From: Kiloniellaceae bacterium
GTDB lineage: Bacteria > Pseudomonadota > Alphaproteobacteria > Kiloniellales > J153
Length of the DNA: 64,000 nucleotides
NCBI GenBank assembly: GCA_021776115.1
Contig: JAJFGN010000041.1
Span: 23,925 to 87,924, forward strand
Reading direction: 5' to 3'
Shown here: positions 42,277 to 51,613 of the stretch, piece by piece
Layout: every line of letters begins with the position of its first letter
Position numbering within the stretch: the stretch's first letter is position 1
Notes under the pieces: model-generated
Databases searched by the model: none
What the model was told of the DNA's origin: nothing
The model's input: the letters and a program-made list of their open reading frames with translations, nothing else
Translations under genes and position numbers: made by a program

Positions 42277-42427
42277 GGGCCGGTTTCGGGTCGGGTTTGC
42301 GTTCGAAGCCGCCTCGGTGTGCAATGGTGTTCTTCCTGCTTTGGGGGCCAAGCAACCTGGCCGTTTGCCGGAGGAGAACCTTCGACGAGATATGGGGTGT
42401 CTCTACCGCAGTGCAACATCGTGTGCT

Positions 42428-42441
42428 GTGATCTGGATCAA
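42428..42441. promoter_or_regulatory. FNR/FixK-type binding site upstream of the cytochrome b-phaC-ATPase set
   Basis: GTGATCTGGATCAA matches the FNR consensus TTGATNNNNATCAA at nine of ten defined positions and the FixK form TTGA-N6-TCAA at seven of eight. It lies about 150 bases upstream of the cytochrome b start and 130 bases before the DapA-family gene, in a divergent promoter region. This spacing would allow activation in low oxygen of either operon; the cytochrome set is the more likely target. Confidence 0.55.
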
Positions 42442-42573
42442 ACCGGGCGATCAGGCGGTGGGCGTCTCGTCACTTCACTTCTTCCTCGACACTCCGACTC
42501 GCAAGTATTCCAATCTGTCTGAGAGATGCTAACTTAAGTGCCAGAACGAACCCATGACATTGGTAGGTAAAGC

Positions 42574-43476
42574 ATGAAGGTCTCTTGGAAAGGGGTGTTC
42601 CCGGCGGCGACCACACAGTTTCGGGCCGATCAATCCCTCGATCTCGAGGCGACCGTGGCCCACGCCGATACTTTGATCGGGGCCGGGGTCGACGGTTTGG
42701 TTATGCTCGGCACCTTGGGCGAAAGCACGACCATGGAGGCCCAGGAAAAGCGCGACGTTCTAAAAGCGACCCTCAAAACGGCAGCGGGTCGTGTGCCGGT
42801 GCTGGCCGGAGTGGCGGAGTTCTCGACCGCCGCGGCTTGCCGACTGGCCGAGGACGCGCAGAAAATCGGCGCTGACGGCCTTATGGTTCTGCCTGGGATG
42901 GTCTACAAGTCGGACTTGCGCGAAACCCTGCAGCATTTCAAGACGGTCGCGCGGGCCAGCGATCTACCGGTCATGGTCTACAACAACCCCGTGTCCTATG
43001 GCGTGGATATCCCGCCCGAGGGCTTCACCGAGCTAGCCGATCAAGACACGATTGTCGCGATCAAGGAATCCTCCGACGACCCACGCCGGATCACCGATAT
43101 CATCAACGCTTGCGGCGATCGTTACATCATGTTTTGCGGCGTCGATGACTTGGCGATGGAGGCCGCGATGCTGGGCGTGAGCGGCTGGGTCGCCGGCCTG
43201 GTCAATGCCTTCCCGTACGAGACCATGCAGCTATGGCGGCTGGTTTCCCAAGGGCGCTGGGACGAGGCGCGTGATTTGTACCGGTGGTTCACCCCGGCGC
43301 TGCATCTGGACTGCCACGTCAAGCTTGTCCAGTACATCAAGCTGGCCCAGGCCATGGCCGGCTTGGGCACCGAAACGGTGCGCAGCCCGCGCATGACGCT
43401 TGAGGGCGAGGAGCGCCAACGCGTCGCCGACATCGTGCAACGTGCCCTCGATTCCCGCCCCGAAAAAGCGGCTTGA
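42574..43476 (+). CDS. DapA-family (dihydrodipicolinate synthase/N-acetylneuraminate lyase) aldolase or deaminase
   Basis: A 300-residue TIM-barrel product. LGTLGESTTMEAQEKR is the GTTGE-like carbonyl-binding motif, MVYNNPVSYGVDI carries the acid-base Tyr and IVAIKESSDDPRRITDII the Schiff-base Lys. The family includes lysine-pathway DapA, sialate lyase and the hydroxyproline deaminase; missing Thr-Thr in the first motif (TLGES instead of TTGES) makes true DapA doubtful. The 4-hydroxyproline epimerase-like gene at 32 kb hints at a deaminase role (inference). It is followed by the persulfide dioxygenase gene with eight bases between. Confidence 0.75.
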   Translation: MKVSWKGVFPAATTQFRADQSLDLEATVAHADTLIGAGVDGLVMLGTLGESTTMEAQEKRDVLKATLKTAAGRVPVLAGVAEFSTAAACRLAEDAQKIGADGLMVLPGMVYKSDLRETLQHFKTVARASDLPVMVYNNPVSYGVDIPPEGFTELADQDTIVAIKESSDDPRRITDIINACGDRYIMFCGVDDLAMEAAMLGVSGWVAGLVNAFPYETMQLWRLVSQGRWDEARDLYRWFTPALHLDCHVKLVQYIKLAQAMAGLGTETVRSPRMTLEGEERQRVADIVQRALDSRPEKAA

Positions 43477-43484
43477 GGCTCGGG

Positions 43485-44531
43485 ATGGTCTTTCGCCAAC
43501 TCTTCGACAGCGTCTCTTGCACCTATACCTACCTGATCGCCAGCCGGCGGGGGGGTGAGGCGTTGATTATCGACCCCGTACTCGACAAGGTGGACCGGTA
43601 TTTGCAGCTCCTGACGGAGCTGGACCTGAAGTTGGTCAAGGCGATCGACACGCATGTGCATGCCGATCATATCACCGGGATGGGCGCGCTGCGCGACCGC
43701 ACGCGCTGCATCACGGTGATGGGGGAGGCAAGCGGAGTCGATGTGGTCTCGGTCCGGGTCGGCGACGGAGACTGCATCGATATCGAAGGCGTGAGCTTGC
43801 GCGCGCTATACACACCCGGACACACGGACGATTCCTACAGTTTCACGATGGAAGACCGGGTCTTTACCGGGGACACGTTGTTGATACGCGGCACCGGACG
43901 GACCGACTTTCAAAACGGCGATCCCGTGGCGCAGTACGATTCGCTGTTCAACAAGCTGTTGAAATTGCCGGAGGAAACTCTCGTCTACCCAGCGCACGAT
44001 TATAAGGGCGATACGGTCAGCACCATCGGCGAGGAGCGGGCCTGCAACCCGCGTCTGCAAGTTGCTTCGCGCGACGAGTATGTCGATTTGATGAGTAATC
44101 TCAATCTGCCCAACCCCAAAATGATGGATGTCGCCGTGCCGGCTAACTTGCACATTGGTCTCCATCAGGACGAGGTCGAGGCGCGCGGTTGGTCTTTGAC
44201 CTGCGACGAAATGGCCGAATTGCTTGGCGCACCGGATATTATTTTGGTCGATTTGCGCGAGGCGGCCGAGCGCGAGCGGCACGGTGAGATTGCTGGCTCA
44301 GTTCACACGCCCTATGTGGAGTTGCCGGAGAATGTCGTGTCCGGCGGCGTGCTGCACGAACTGGCCTTGGCGACCGGTAAGCGGCTCGTCTTCTACTGCG
44401 CCTACGGCGAGCGCTCCGCCATGGCTGTGAAGAGCGCCCAGGATGCCGGCCTGGCTCAGGCCTGCCACATCAAGGGTGGGCTCGACGCCTGGAAGAAAGC
44501 GGGTAGGCCGGTCGCGGGCGCACCAGACTAA
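43485..44531 (+). CDS. Persulfide dioxygenase fused to rhodanese domain
   Basis: ATG 43485 gives 348 residues; a TTG at 43473 is possible. The N-terminal metallo-beta-lactamase domain has THVHADHITGMGALRDRTR (metal and catalytic His/Asp), YTPGHTDDSYSF and YPAHDYKGDTVSTIGEER, the ETHE1/Blh type that oxidises glutathione persulfide to sulfite. Residues about 245-345 form a rhodanese domain, VDLREAAERERHGEIAGSVHTPYVEL with the active Cys in FYCAYGERSAMA. Such fusions detoxify sulfide-derived persulfide in the cytoplasm. It follows the DapA-family gene, probably in one transcript, although no pathway link is obvious. Confidence 0.9.
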   Translation: MVFRQLFDSVSCTYTYLIASRRGGEALIIDPVLDKVDRYLQLLTELDLKLVKAIDTHVHADHITGMGALRDRTRCITVMGEASGVDVVSVRVGDGDCIDIEGVSLRALYTPGHTDDSYSFTMEDRVFTGDTLLIRGTGRTDFQNGDPVAQYDSLFNKLLKLPEETLVYPAHDYKGDTVSTIGEERACNPRLQVASRDEYVDLMSNLNLPNPKMMDVAVPANLHIGLHQDEVEARGWSLTCDEMAELLGAPDIILVDLREAAERERHGEIAGSVHTPYVELPENVVSGGVLHELALATGKRLVFYCAYGERSAMAVKSAQDAGLAQACHIKGGLDAWKKAGRPVAGAPD

Positions 44532-44591
44532 TCGCGCCGCCGTTGCCGGAATTTCCGATGGCCGCGCTGGTTAGGCAAGAACCGGAAGCCT

Positions 44592-45011
44592 TCAGCTCGA
44601 ATCGCTGGGCGTGTATTTCGCCAGAACCTCCGCCTCGGTTAGCTGTGCAAGGTCGCCAGCGAAGGCATACCCATCCGGCTTGTGATCGATATAGATCTCA
44701 CCGACCAAGCTGAACTGTGACGGGTCGTCGAACGCGCCGACACACATGAAGTACAGGTCTGCTGGCTTCAAACGATAGAAAAGATTGGAACCGCAGATTT
44801 TGCAGAATCCCCGTTCCGCCCAGGCCGAAGAGTCGTAAATTGTAAGGTTCTCCTCGCCCTGAAAGGTCACGCCCTCTGTGGCCGCGGCGAACAAGGGGCC
44901 GCCCGACCAACGGCGGCACATGCCGCAATGGCACACTTCATGGCGCGTCTTCACCGCCTCGACGCTAAATCGTACCGCTCCGCAAAGGCACTTGCCCGTC
45001 GCTGACGCCAT
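44592..45011 (-). CDS. GFA family zinc protein (glutathione-dependent formaldehyde-activating enzyme-like)
   Basis: A 139-residue protein with the zinc-binding cysteines of the GFA fold: KCLCGAVRFSVEA, CHCGMCRRWSGGP and KICGSNLFYRL. Members bind two zinc ions; the founding enzyme condenses formaldehyde and glutathione, but many relatives act otherwise, so the substrate is left open. The length fits the family. It is convergent with the persulfide dioxygenase gene and divergent from the deacylase, without an operon partner. Confidence 0.85.
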   Translation of the reverse strand: MASATGKCLCGAVRFSVEAVKTRHEVCHCGMCRRWSGGPLFAAATEGVTFQGEENLTIYDSSAWAERGFCKICGSNLFYRLKPADLYFMCVGAFDDPSQFSLVGEIYIDHKPDGYAFAGDLAQLTEAEVLAKYTPSDSS

Positions 45012-45251
45012 TGTGTTTCCTCCCTCGGTTTCTCGTCCGCCATGGATCGGTCTTGGGCCGCACCCGATCGCGCGGAAAGGGTATCACTCCTTGGGTCCAG
45101 GAATCCATGCTGGCTCAGAATCTCAGGATAACGCTTTGGGCGGAAGCCGGGCTGACCGGTAACCTCGCCGTGGGGGGCGTGAACGGGGTGCCGTACTGGC
45201 GCCGCCGTGTTAGCTTGTTGCCCTGGGCACGGCAGGGAAACGGGGCAGGAT

Positions 45252-46931
45252 ATGCATGATCTGGTGATCCGCGACGCGCGGGTAATCGACGGGACTGGCG
45301 CGCCGGAGCGGGCCGCGGATTTGGCCGTGCGCGGCGAGTGGATTGCTGAGATCGGGCCGTCATTGGGTCCGGGGCGCGAGGAGATTCAGGCGGATGGCCT
45401 GGTGCTGTGCCCAGGCATCATCGACACGCACACGCACTACGACGCGCAGATCACCTGGGATCCCGGCGTCACGCCGTCACCCGAGTTGGGGGTAACCACC
45501 GCCGTGATCGGCAACTGCGGCTTTACCATCGCGCCCTGCAAGCCGCGGGACCGTGACTTGACCATGCGGAACCTGACCCATGTCGAGGGCATGTCGCTGG
45601 AGGTGCTGCGCGATGGCATAAGCTGGGATTTCGAGACCTTCCCGCAATACCTCGACTTCTTGGAGGCGGCGGGGGCGGTGCCGAACATCGCCGCCTTCAT
45701 CGGCCATTCCTCGCTGCGCACCTGGATCATGGGCGAGGACGCGACAAAGCGCGCCGCCACACCCGATGAGGTCGGCGATATGCGCGCTATCGTGCGCGAC
45801 GCGCTCAAGGCCGGCGCCATCGGTTTCGCGACCTCGACCGCCGGTCAACACAATGGCGAGGGCGGCGTGCCCATGCCCTCGCGCTTGGCCGACGAGGCGG
45901 AGATGCGCGCGCTGACCGGTGTCTTGGGCGAGGCGGAGCGCGGCCTCTTCATGCTGACAAAGGGGTCGGGGACCAGCATCGAGTTTTTGGAGGACCTGGC
46001 CGCCGCCAACGGCCGGCCGGTCATGATCGCCGCCCTGCTGCACAACAGCACGCGTCCGGACCAGGTTTTCGAAGATTTGCGCCGGATCGGCGAGGCGCAA
46101 GGGCGTGGCCGCGATCTCTACGGTCAGGTCTCCTGCTGTCCGCTGACCAACGATTTCACGATGCGGTCGCCCTATCCCTTCGAGGGCCTTGCGGCCTGGC
46201 TGCCCGCCATGCAGGCCCAAGGGGACGAGGTGAAGGCGGTCTATGCCGACCCGGAGTTCCGCGCCCGCGTGAAAGCAGAATTGGAGGTTCCCGCAGCCGT
46301 GCGTTTGTTCAATGGGGAATGGCGCAAGCTCAACCTCCTAGAGGCCGCGATGGAGAAGAACCGCGGTTTGGAGGGCCAAAGCGTGGGTGCCTTGGCCGAG
46401 GCGGCGGGCCAAGACCCGCTCGATTGGATGCTCGATTTCAGCCTCTCCGAGAATCTCGATACCGTCTATACGGCCGTCCTCTTGAATTCGGACGAGGCTG
46501 CCGTCGGCCGCATGTTGCGCGATCCTCATGCCAGCATCGCGCTGTCGGATGCCGGCGCACACTTGACCTTCTTCTGCGATGCTGGATTCGGCCTGCACTT
46601 GCTGGGCCACTGGGTGCGCGATCTGGGTGCCTTGCCGCTGGAGGAAGCGGTATGGCAGTTGACCGGCCGCCCGGCTGGTATTTTCGGTATCCCCGGCCGT
46701 GGCCGCCTGGAAGTGGGCGCGGCCGCCGATCTTTTGCTCTTCGACCCCGCGCGCGTAGGTCGCGGCCCGGCACACCGGGTTCATGACCTGCCGGGCGGCG
46801 CCCCCCGGCTGACCACGCCCGCTCTCGGCGTCCGTGGCGTGTGGGTCAACGGAGTGAAGGTTGCCGAGTCAGATGCCGCGGTCGCCGATCGCGGCCGGCC
46901 TGGCCGGTTGCTGCGTGACTTCGCGGCCTAG
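45252..46931 (+). CDS. N-acyl-D-amino-acid deacylase family amidohydrolase
   Basis: ATG 45252, following GGGGCAGGA, gives 559 residues. The metal-binding motif PGIIDTHTHYDAQITWDPG, the segment VIGNCGFTIAPCKPRD with a Cys ligand and LSDAGAHLTFFCDAG with the catalytic Asp are characteristic of D-aminoacylases. The family hydrolyses N-acyl-D-amino acids to free D-amino acids; relatives act on N-carbamoyl or other D-amides. C-terminal VAESDAAVADRGRPGRLLRDFAA is the usual end. It overlaps nothing and is followed after 11 bases by the cyclase gene on the same strand, perhaps by chance. Confidence 0.85.
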   Translation: MHDLVIRDARVIDGTGAPERAADLAVRGEWIAEIGPSLGPGREEIQADGLVLCPGIIDTHTHYDAQITWDPGVTPSPELGVTTAVIGNCGFTIAPCKPRDRDLTMRNLTHVEGMSLEVLRDGISWDFETFPQYLDFLEAAGAVPNIAAFIGHSSLRTWIMGEDATKRAATPDEVGDMRAIVRDALKAGAIGFATSTAGQHNGEGGVPMPSRLADEAEMRALTGVLGEAERGLFMLTKGSGTSIEFLEDLAAANGRPVMIAALLHNSTRPDQVFEDLRRIGEAQGRGRDLYGQVSCCPLTNDFTMRSPYPFEGLAAWLPAMQAQGDEVKAVYADPEFRARVKAELEVPAAVRLFNGEWRKLNLLEAAMEKNRGLEGQSVGALAEAAGQDPLDWMLDFSLSENLDTVYTAVLLNSDEAAVGRMLRDPHASIALSDAGAHLTFFCDAGFGLHLLGHWVRDLGALPLEEAVWQLTGRPAGIFGIPGRGRLEVGAAADLLLFDPARVGRGPAHRVHDLPGGAPRLTTPALGVRGVWVNGVKVAESDAAVADRGRPGRLLRDFAA

Positions 46932-46942
46932 TTCGAAGTCCC

Positions 46943-49216
46943 GTGGTTCGGCATGACAAAGCCTCCGCGCTAGCGCTAAGCACCCACTCGCTCCGGCGGC
47001 GCGTGGTACGCGCGCTTCGGCGCTTCGGAGCCGGTCGCGTACTCGGCTTCGCGATTTTGGCAGCAGTATTTGTGCTACGGGCTTGGGATCCGGCGCCGAT
47101 AGAGACCCTGCGTCTGCGCGCCTTCGATCTATATCAGTCGATTCACCCGCGCGTTTCGCCGCCACAGCCGGTCCTGATCGTGGACATCGACGAGGAAAGC
47201 CTGGCCAAGCTGGGCCAATGGCCCTGGCCGCGCACCCTGGTTGCCGAGTTGGTGAGGAAACTACGCGACGCGCCGGCCCTCGCGGTGGGTTTCGATATCG
47301 TGTTCGCGGAGCCCGACCGCATGTCGCCCGAGCGCGTCGCGCAATCCCTGACGTCCCTCGACAATGTCGTGCGCCGGGAATTGGCAAACCTGCCAACCAA
47401 CGACTGGATCCTCTCGCAGATGCTTCGGGGCACGCCGGCGGTCCTTGGCCAAGCCGGTTATCCGCGCGATGTTGGCGACTTCGATCGCCCTGTGCGGGCG
47501 CCACCGCTGGCGACCTTGGGCGGGGATCCAAAGCGTTACCTGCCGCGGTTCCCCGGGATCGTGCGGAATCTAGAGATTCTCGAGAATGCGGCGCCCGGTC
47601 ATGGCACCATCACTCTGATCCCAGACGACGACAATATCGTGCGGCGGGTCTCGGGCGCGATCGTTATTCGCGATACCGTCGTACCCTCCCTGGTGCTCGA
47701 AATGTTGCGCGTGGCAACCGGGCAAGGCGCCTTTGCGGTCAAGAGTGACGAGATCGGCATCCGGTCCTTGGTGGTCGGAGGGGCCGAGATTCCAACCGAC
47801 CTGCGAGGGCGAATCTGGATGCGCTACGCAAGGCACGATCCTGATCGCTATGTCTCCGCGCATGCGGTCTTGTCGGGCGAGGTGCCGCGCGAGCGCTTGG
47901 CAAACAAGTTGATCCTGATCGGCACCTCCGCGACCGGCCTATACGATGTCAAGGCGACGCCGCTCAATCCGGTCATGCCGGGTGTTGAGGTGCATGCCCA
48001 GTTGCTTGAGACGATTCTGACCGGAAGCTTTCTCATCCGGCCCAACAATGTGTTGGGAGCCGAACTGATTATGACCGCGCTGGTCGGCCTTCTGGTGGTC
48101 ACGATTATTCCCGTGCTCGGCGCGGCTTTTACCTTGGTTGTGGGCACTGGGGTCGCGGCGGCTATGATTGGCTTGTCGTGGTATTTCTTCGTCGAGCAAT
48201 CGGTCTTGCTCGATGTCGCTTATCCGTTAATCGCGAGTCTGACGATTTACGTGCCCATGGTTTTCGTCAACTACTTCCGCGAGGAAGCGCAGCGGCGCCA
48301 AGTGCGCGGCGCCTTCAGCCAATACCTCTCGCCCGAATTGGTCGAGCAGCTCGCCGCGAATCCAGATCAACTGGTGCTGGGCGGACAGACCAGGGAAATG
48401 ACGATCCTGTTCTGCGACGCGCATGACTTCACCGCCATCGCCGAACGCTACAAGGCCGATCCGCAGGGTTTAACGCGCCTGATGAATCGCCTGCTAACGC
48501 CCTTGACCAACGAGATCGTCGCGCGGCGCGGCACGATCGACAAGTACATGGGCGATGCCATCATGGCGTTTTGGAATGCGCCGCTAGACGATGTGCGTCA
48601 CCAGGCAAATGCCTGCGAAACCGCATTAGCGATGATTCCCGCCTTGGACACGCTGAACACGGAGAGGGCCGCGACGGCCCAGGCCGAAGGGCGGGACTTT
48701 CATCCCTTGCGCGTCGGGATCGGCATCAACAGCGGCGACTGCGTGGTCGGCAACTTCGGGTCCGACTTGCGCTTCGACTACACGGTACTTGGCGATCCGG
48801 TGAATGTCGCCTCGCGCCTCGAAGGACAATCGCGGGTTTACGGTGTCACAGTCCTGCTCGGCGGTGCGACCGCTCGCGCCGTGGCGGGTCGCTTTGCGAT
48901 GCTGGAACTCGACGCCCTCAGGGTTAAAGGCAAGGATACGCCGGAAGCCATTCACACCCTTCTCGGCGCCGCCGAGATGGCGAGCGACAGCACCTTTCGC
49001 GCCCTGGCCATGCGTCACGATGAGATGCGCGAATCGTATCGCGCGCAGGCCTGGGACACGGCGCTCGAGCGCATCGGCACGTGCCGGGAATACGCTGCGC
49101 GCCTCGAACTGCAACTGACGCCCTACTACGACCTGATGGAGGCGCGCATCCGCGACTTCCAGCGCAACGCGCCTGGGCCGGATTGGGACGGCGTCGCCAA
49201 GGCCGAGACAAAATAA
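46943..49216 (+). CDS. CHASE2 sensor adenylate/guanylate cyclase (class III)
   Basis: The 757-residue product from GTG 46943 has an N-terminal transmembrane helix (VLGFAILAAVFVLRAW), an extracytoplasmic CHASE2 domain (residues about 50-350, VLIVDIDEESLAKLGQWPWPRTLVAELV, LIGTSATGLYDVKATPLN) and three more transmembrane helices to about residue 435. The catalytic domain from residue about 483 shows the metal Asp residues in TILFCDAHDFTAI and GTIDKYMGDAIMAFW, and LGDPVNVASRLEG with Asn and Arg for transition-state binding. The substrate Lys/Asp pair was not resolved, so cAMP is the likely but unproven product. The CNB-FHA protein at 20 kb could be a receptor (inference). Confidence 0.88.
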   Translation: MVRHDKASALALSTHSLRRRVVRALRRFGAGRVLGFAILAAVFVLRAWDPAPIETLRLRAFDLYQSIHPRVSPPQPVLIVDIDEESLAKLGQWPWPRTLVAELVRKLRDAPALAVGFDIVFAEPDRMSPERVAQSLTSLDNVVRRELANLPTNDWILSQMLRGTPAVLGQAGYPRDVGDFDRPVRAPPLATLGGDPKRYLPRFPGIVRNLEILENAAPGHGTITLIPDDDNIVRRVSGAIVIRDTVVPSLVLEMLRVATGQGAFAVKSDEIGIRSLVVGGAEIPTDLRGRIWMRYARHDPDRYVSAHAVLSGEVPRERLANKLILIGTSATGLYDVKATPLNPVMPGVEVHAQLLETILTGSFLIRPNNVLGAELIMTALVGLLVVTIIPVLGAAFTLVVGTGVAAAMIGLSWYFFVEQSVLLDVAYPLIASLTIYVPMVFVNYFREEAQRRQVRGAFSQYLSPELVEQLAANPDQLVLGGQTREMTILFCDAHDFTAIAERYKADPQGLTRLMNRLLTPLTNEIVARRGTIDKYMGDAIMAFWNAPLDDVRHQANACETALAMIPALDTLNTERAATAQAEGRDFHPLRVGIGINSGDCVVGNFGSDLRFDYTVLGDPVNVASRLEGQSRVYGVTVLLGGATARAVAGRFAMLELDALRVKGKDTPEAIHTLLGAAEMASDSTFRALAMRHDEMRESYRAQAWDTALERIGTCREYAARLELQLTPYYDLMEARIRDFQRNAPGPDWDGVAKAETK

Positions 49217-49222
49217 GCTCAG

Positions 49223-50746
49223 TCAGAGCCGATTTACATCCCGCGACAACAGCCCCGTTGCCAAGAGCTCAGTCTCTAAGCGTGCGATGTCGCCGCTCAA
49301 GGGCCGGTCGTCATCGAGCGGCGCAACCCGGGCGCGGACCTCTTGCAGAACATGCCGCATGCGGGGACCGAGCCTGATGCCGCCGCGCATCTCCGCCGCT
49401 TGGGCCGCGACCATCAACTCGGCGGCGATGAGCAGACGCATGGGTTCCGCAATCTTACCGAGCTTCTGTACCGCTTGCGGGGCGTGGGTCATGTGGTCCT
49501 CGACACCGTCGGCCGAAAGGCTCAAGCCGCCGCGCACCGGCTGGGCTTGATGCTCGATCTCGGCGACCAGGGCCTCGGCCGGCTTCATAACCGGGGCAAG
49601 GCCGGACCGGGTCGAACCGCGCGGACTTAAGTTAGCCGGTAGATCGCTCAAACGTTCGAGCAGGAGCTTGGACATCCGCGCGAGACCGAGGTGCGCGACC
49701 TGGGCACAGGCTCGCGAGATCGAATCGAAAGCGATTGCCAGCAACGGTGTATGAAAGTTGCCGGTCGAGAGGACCTCCTTGTCCTCAATCAGAACCGCCG
49801 GGTTCGAAGAGTCGCCGTTAACCTCGGCGTCCAGGGCTGGGGCCGTAAAATCCAGGGTGGCGCGCAGGGCGCCATGCACCTGTGCGACACAGCGCAGGCT
49901 CAAGGGATCTTGCACCCGCCGCGCCGCGCCCGGCGTGAACAGATCGCCGCCCTCCAGCAGCGCACGCATGGCGGTCGCCGTTTCCGCTTGTCCCGGCTGT
50001 GGGCGCAGGCGCGCCAGGCGCTCGTCCAGCGAGCTGACGTTGGCGCGAAAGCCCTCGTAGCTGAGCGCCGCCGCGATGTTGGCCAGGTCCCACACCTCAC
50101 TCACGTCGTGCAGGGCCAAGGCGCCGATCCCGGCCGAGACGGAGGAGGCGTTGCAAGTCGCCAAGCCATCCTTGGGGCCGAGCTCCAGCGCTTTCAATCC
50201 GGCCTTCTCCAGCGCCTTGGCGGCGGGCATCGCAGTTCCGCCAAGGTCCATCTCGCCCTCGCCGATCAGGGCAAGACCGATATGGGCCAGTAGGCACAAG
50301 TCTCCCGCGCCGATCGATCCGAAGGCGGGAACCACGGGCGTCAGGCTTGCGTTAAGCGCATTGGCCAGAGCCTCCACGACTCTTGAGGAGGCCCCGGCGC
50401 CGCCCAGCAAAAGGCCGTTCAGGCGCACCACCATGGCCGCGCGCACCGCCGCGCGGGGCAGGGGTGGGCCGAGGGCGTGGCTGCGCCCGCGCAGGGTCAG
50501 GCGGGAAAACTCCTCCAAAACCTCGCGTGGCAAACTTTGGGTCGCGCGCGCACCCAAGCCGGTGGTCAGGCCATAGACCGGCGCGCCTGAGTCCAACGCC
50601 GCCTCGATCACCTGCCGGCCTTCGCCCATACGCGTTAGCGCCGCCGGGTCCAGCGCCACCCCGCGCCCGGCCCTGGCGATCTCCACAATTGTCGCTGGCG
50701 TGAGACCCCGGCCACTTAGGACGATGCTGTCCACTTTAGCTCTCAT
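49223..50746 (-). CDS. Aromatic amino acid lyase (HAL/PAL) homologue lacking the MIO Ala-Ser-Gly triad
   Basis: ATG 50746 gives 507 residues; another ATG at 50851 would add 35. The protein has the HAL fold signatures: catalytic Tyr in YGLTTGLGARATQSLP, QDPLSLRCVAQVHGALRATLDF, NGDSSNPAVL, LSTGNFHTPLLAIAFD, and EDHMTHAP. However, the motif that forms the MIO prosthetic group, normally GSVGASGDLAPLAH, reads GSIGAGDLCLLAH: Ser is missing and the loop is one residue shorter. The reading frame is intact, so this is not a frameshift. It may be an inactive or differently acting homologue. The gene is divergent from ppa and convergent with the cyclase gene. Confidence 0.85.
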   Translation of the reverse strand: MRAKVDSIVLSGRGLTPATIVEIARAGRGVALDPAALTRMGEGRQVIEAALDSGAPVYGLTTGLGARATQSLPREVLEEFSRLTLRGRSHALGPPLPRAAVRAAMVVRLNGLLLGGAGASSRVVEALANALNASLTPVVPAFGSIGAGDLCLLAHIGLALIGEGEMDLGGTAMPAAKALEKAGLKALELGPKDGLATCNASSVSAGIGALALHDVSEVWDLANIAAALSYEGFRANVSSLDERLARLRPQPGQAETATAMRALLEGGDLFTPGAARRVQDPLSLRCVAQVHGALRATLDFTAPALDAEVNGDSSNPAVLIEDKEVLSTGNFHTPLLAIAFDSISRACAQVAHLGLARMSKLLLERLSDLPANLSPRGSTRSGLAPVMKPAEALVAEIEHQAQPVRGGLSLSADGVEDHMTHAPQAVQKLGKIAEPMRLLIAAELMVAAQAAEMRGGIRLGPRMRHVLQEVRARVAPLDDDRPLSGDIARLETELLATGLLSRDVNRL

Positions 50747-50877
50747 GCCGTAGCTTAAGACCGGCACCGGGGTCGACGCCAGAGGTTGGGCCAGGGCGTC
50801 TTGCACCGCGGCGGCAAACGCGCTGGGATAGGGCCGCGATCCGGCGCCCATTGTCAGGGGAAGGGGGAACTCAGGTC

Positions 50878-51402
50878 ATGGACATACTCAAGATCCCGGT
50901 CGGCCACAATCCGCCCTGGGATGTTAACGTCATCATCGAAGTGCCGCTGGGCGGCGAGCCGGTGAAGTACGAGCTCGACAAGGCCTCGGGCGCCATGTTC
51001 GTTGACCGCTTCCTGCACACCTCCATGCGCTATCCCTGCAACTACGGCTTTATCCCGCACACGCTATCGTCGGATGGCGATCCGGTGGATGTCCTGGTCG
51101 CGGCGCGCAATCCAGTTGTGCCCGGCGCGGTGGTCCGGGCCCGGCCGATCGGCGTGTTGATCATGGAGGACGAGGCCGGCCTGGACGAGAAGCTTCTGAC
51201 TGTGCCGGTCGATGCCCTTCACCCCTATTATTCCGGCGTCAGCTCCTACCGCTCAATGCCGCCGATCCTGCTCCAGCAGATCAGCCACTTCTTCCAGCAC
51301 TACAAGGACCTGGAGCCCGACAAGTGGGTCAAGATCAAGCGTTGGGGCGAAGCCGAGGAAGCCTGCCGCCTGATCGAGGAAGGCATCAAGGCGGCGGGGT
51401 AG
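50878..51402 (+). CDS. ppa: Inorganic pyrophosphatase (family I)
   Basis: ATG 50878, after GGGGAAGGGGGAAC, gives 174 residues, the normal bacterial length. MDILKIPVGHNPPWDVNVIIEVPLGGEPVKYELDKASGAM, YPCNYGFIPHTLSSDGDPVDVLVAARNPV with the catalytic Asp cluster DGDPVDVLV, and EDEAGLDEKLLTVP are the standard blocks. It hydrolyses pyrophosphate in the cytoplasm to drive biosynthesis. It is divergent from the aromatic amino acid lyase homologue and followed by a gene-poor stretch. Confidence 0.96.
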   Translation: MDILKIPVGHNPPWDVNVIIEVPLGGEPVKYELDKASGAMFVDRFLHTSMRYPCNYGFIPHTLSSDGDPVDVLVAARNPVVPGAVVRARPIGVLIMEDEAGLDEKLLTVPVDALHPYYSGVSSYRSMPPILLQQISHFFQHYKDLEPDKWVKIKRWGEAEEACRLIEEGIKAAG

Positions 51403-51463
51403 GGGACGGAGCTTCGGCACGGCGCGGCGCTGTTCAAGCGCGACGACTTCACCGAACTGCGCG

Positions 51464-51613
51464 ATCTTCGCCGTCTTCTCGATCGAGAGCGTCAAGACGA
51501 CCTATACCGTGACCAGAGAAGCGAGTGACACCCGGGTCCGCGAGGTCATCGTTACCGGCGGCCGGGCGCTGGACGCGGGAGAGTATGCGAGCGTGGCGCC
51601 GGCCTTGCTTTAA
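51464..51613 (+). pseudogene. Orphan coding fragment
   Basis: The frame starting at 51464 reads IFAVFSIESVKTTYTVTREASDT... ending ALDAGEYASVAPALL with TAA at 51611-51613. The residue composition is protein-like and in a GC-rich codon style, but no start codon or ribosome site precedes it and no family is recognised. I read it as the end of a decayed gene or a mis-seen chance frame. After 51613 the GC content drops. Positions 51614-52012 hold no supported gene. Confidence 0.3.
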
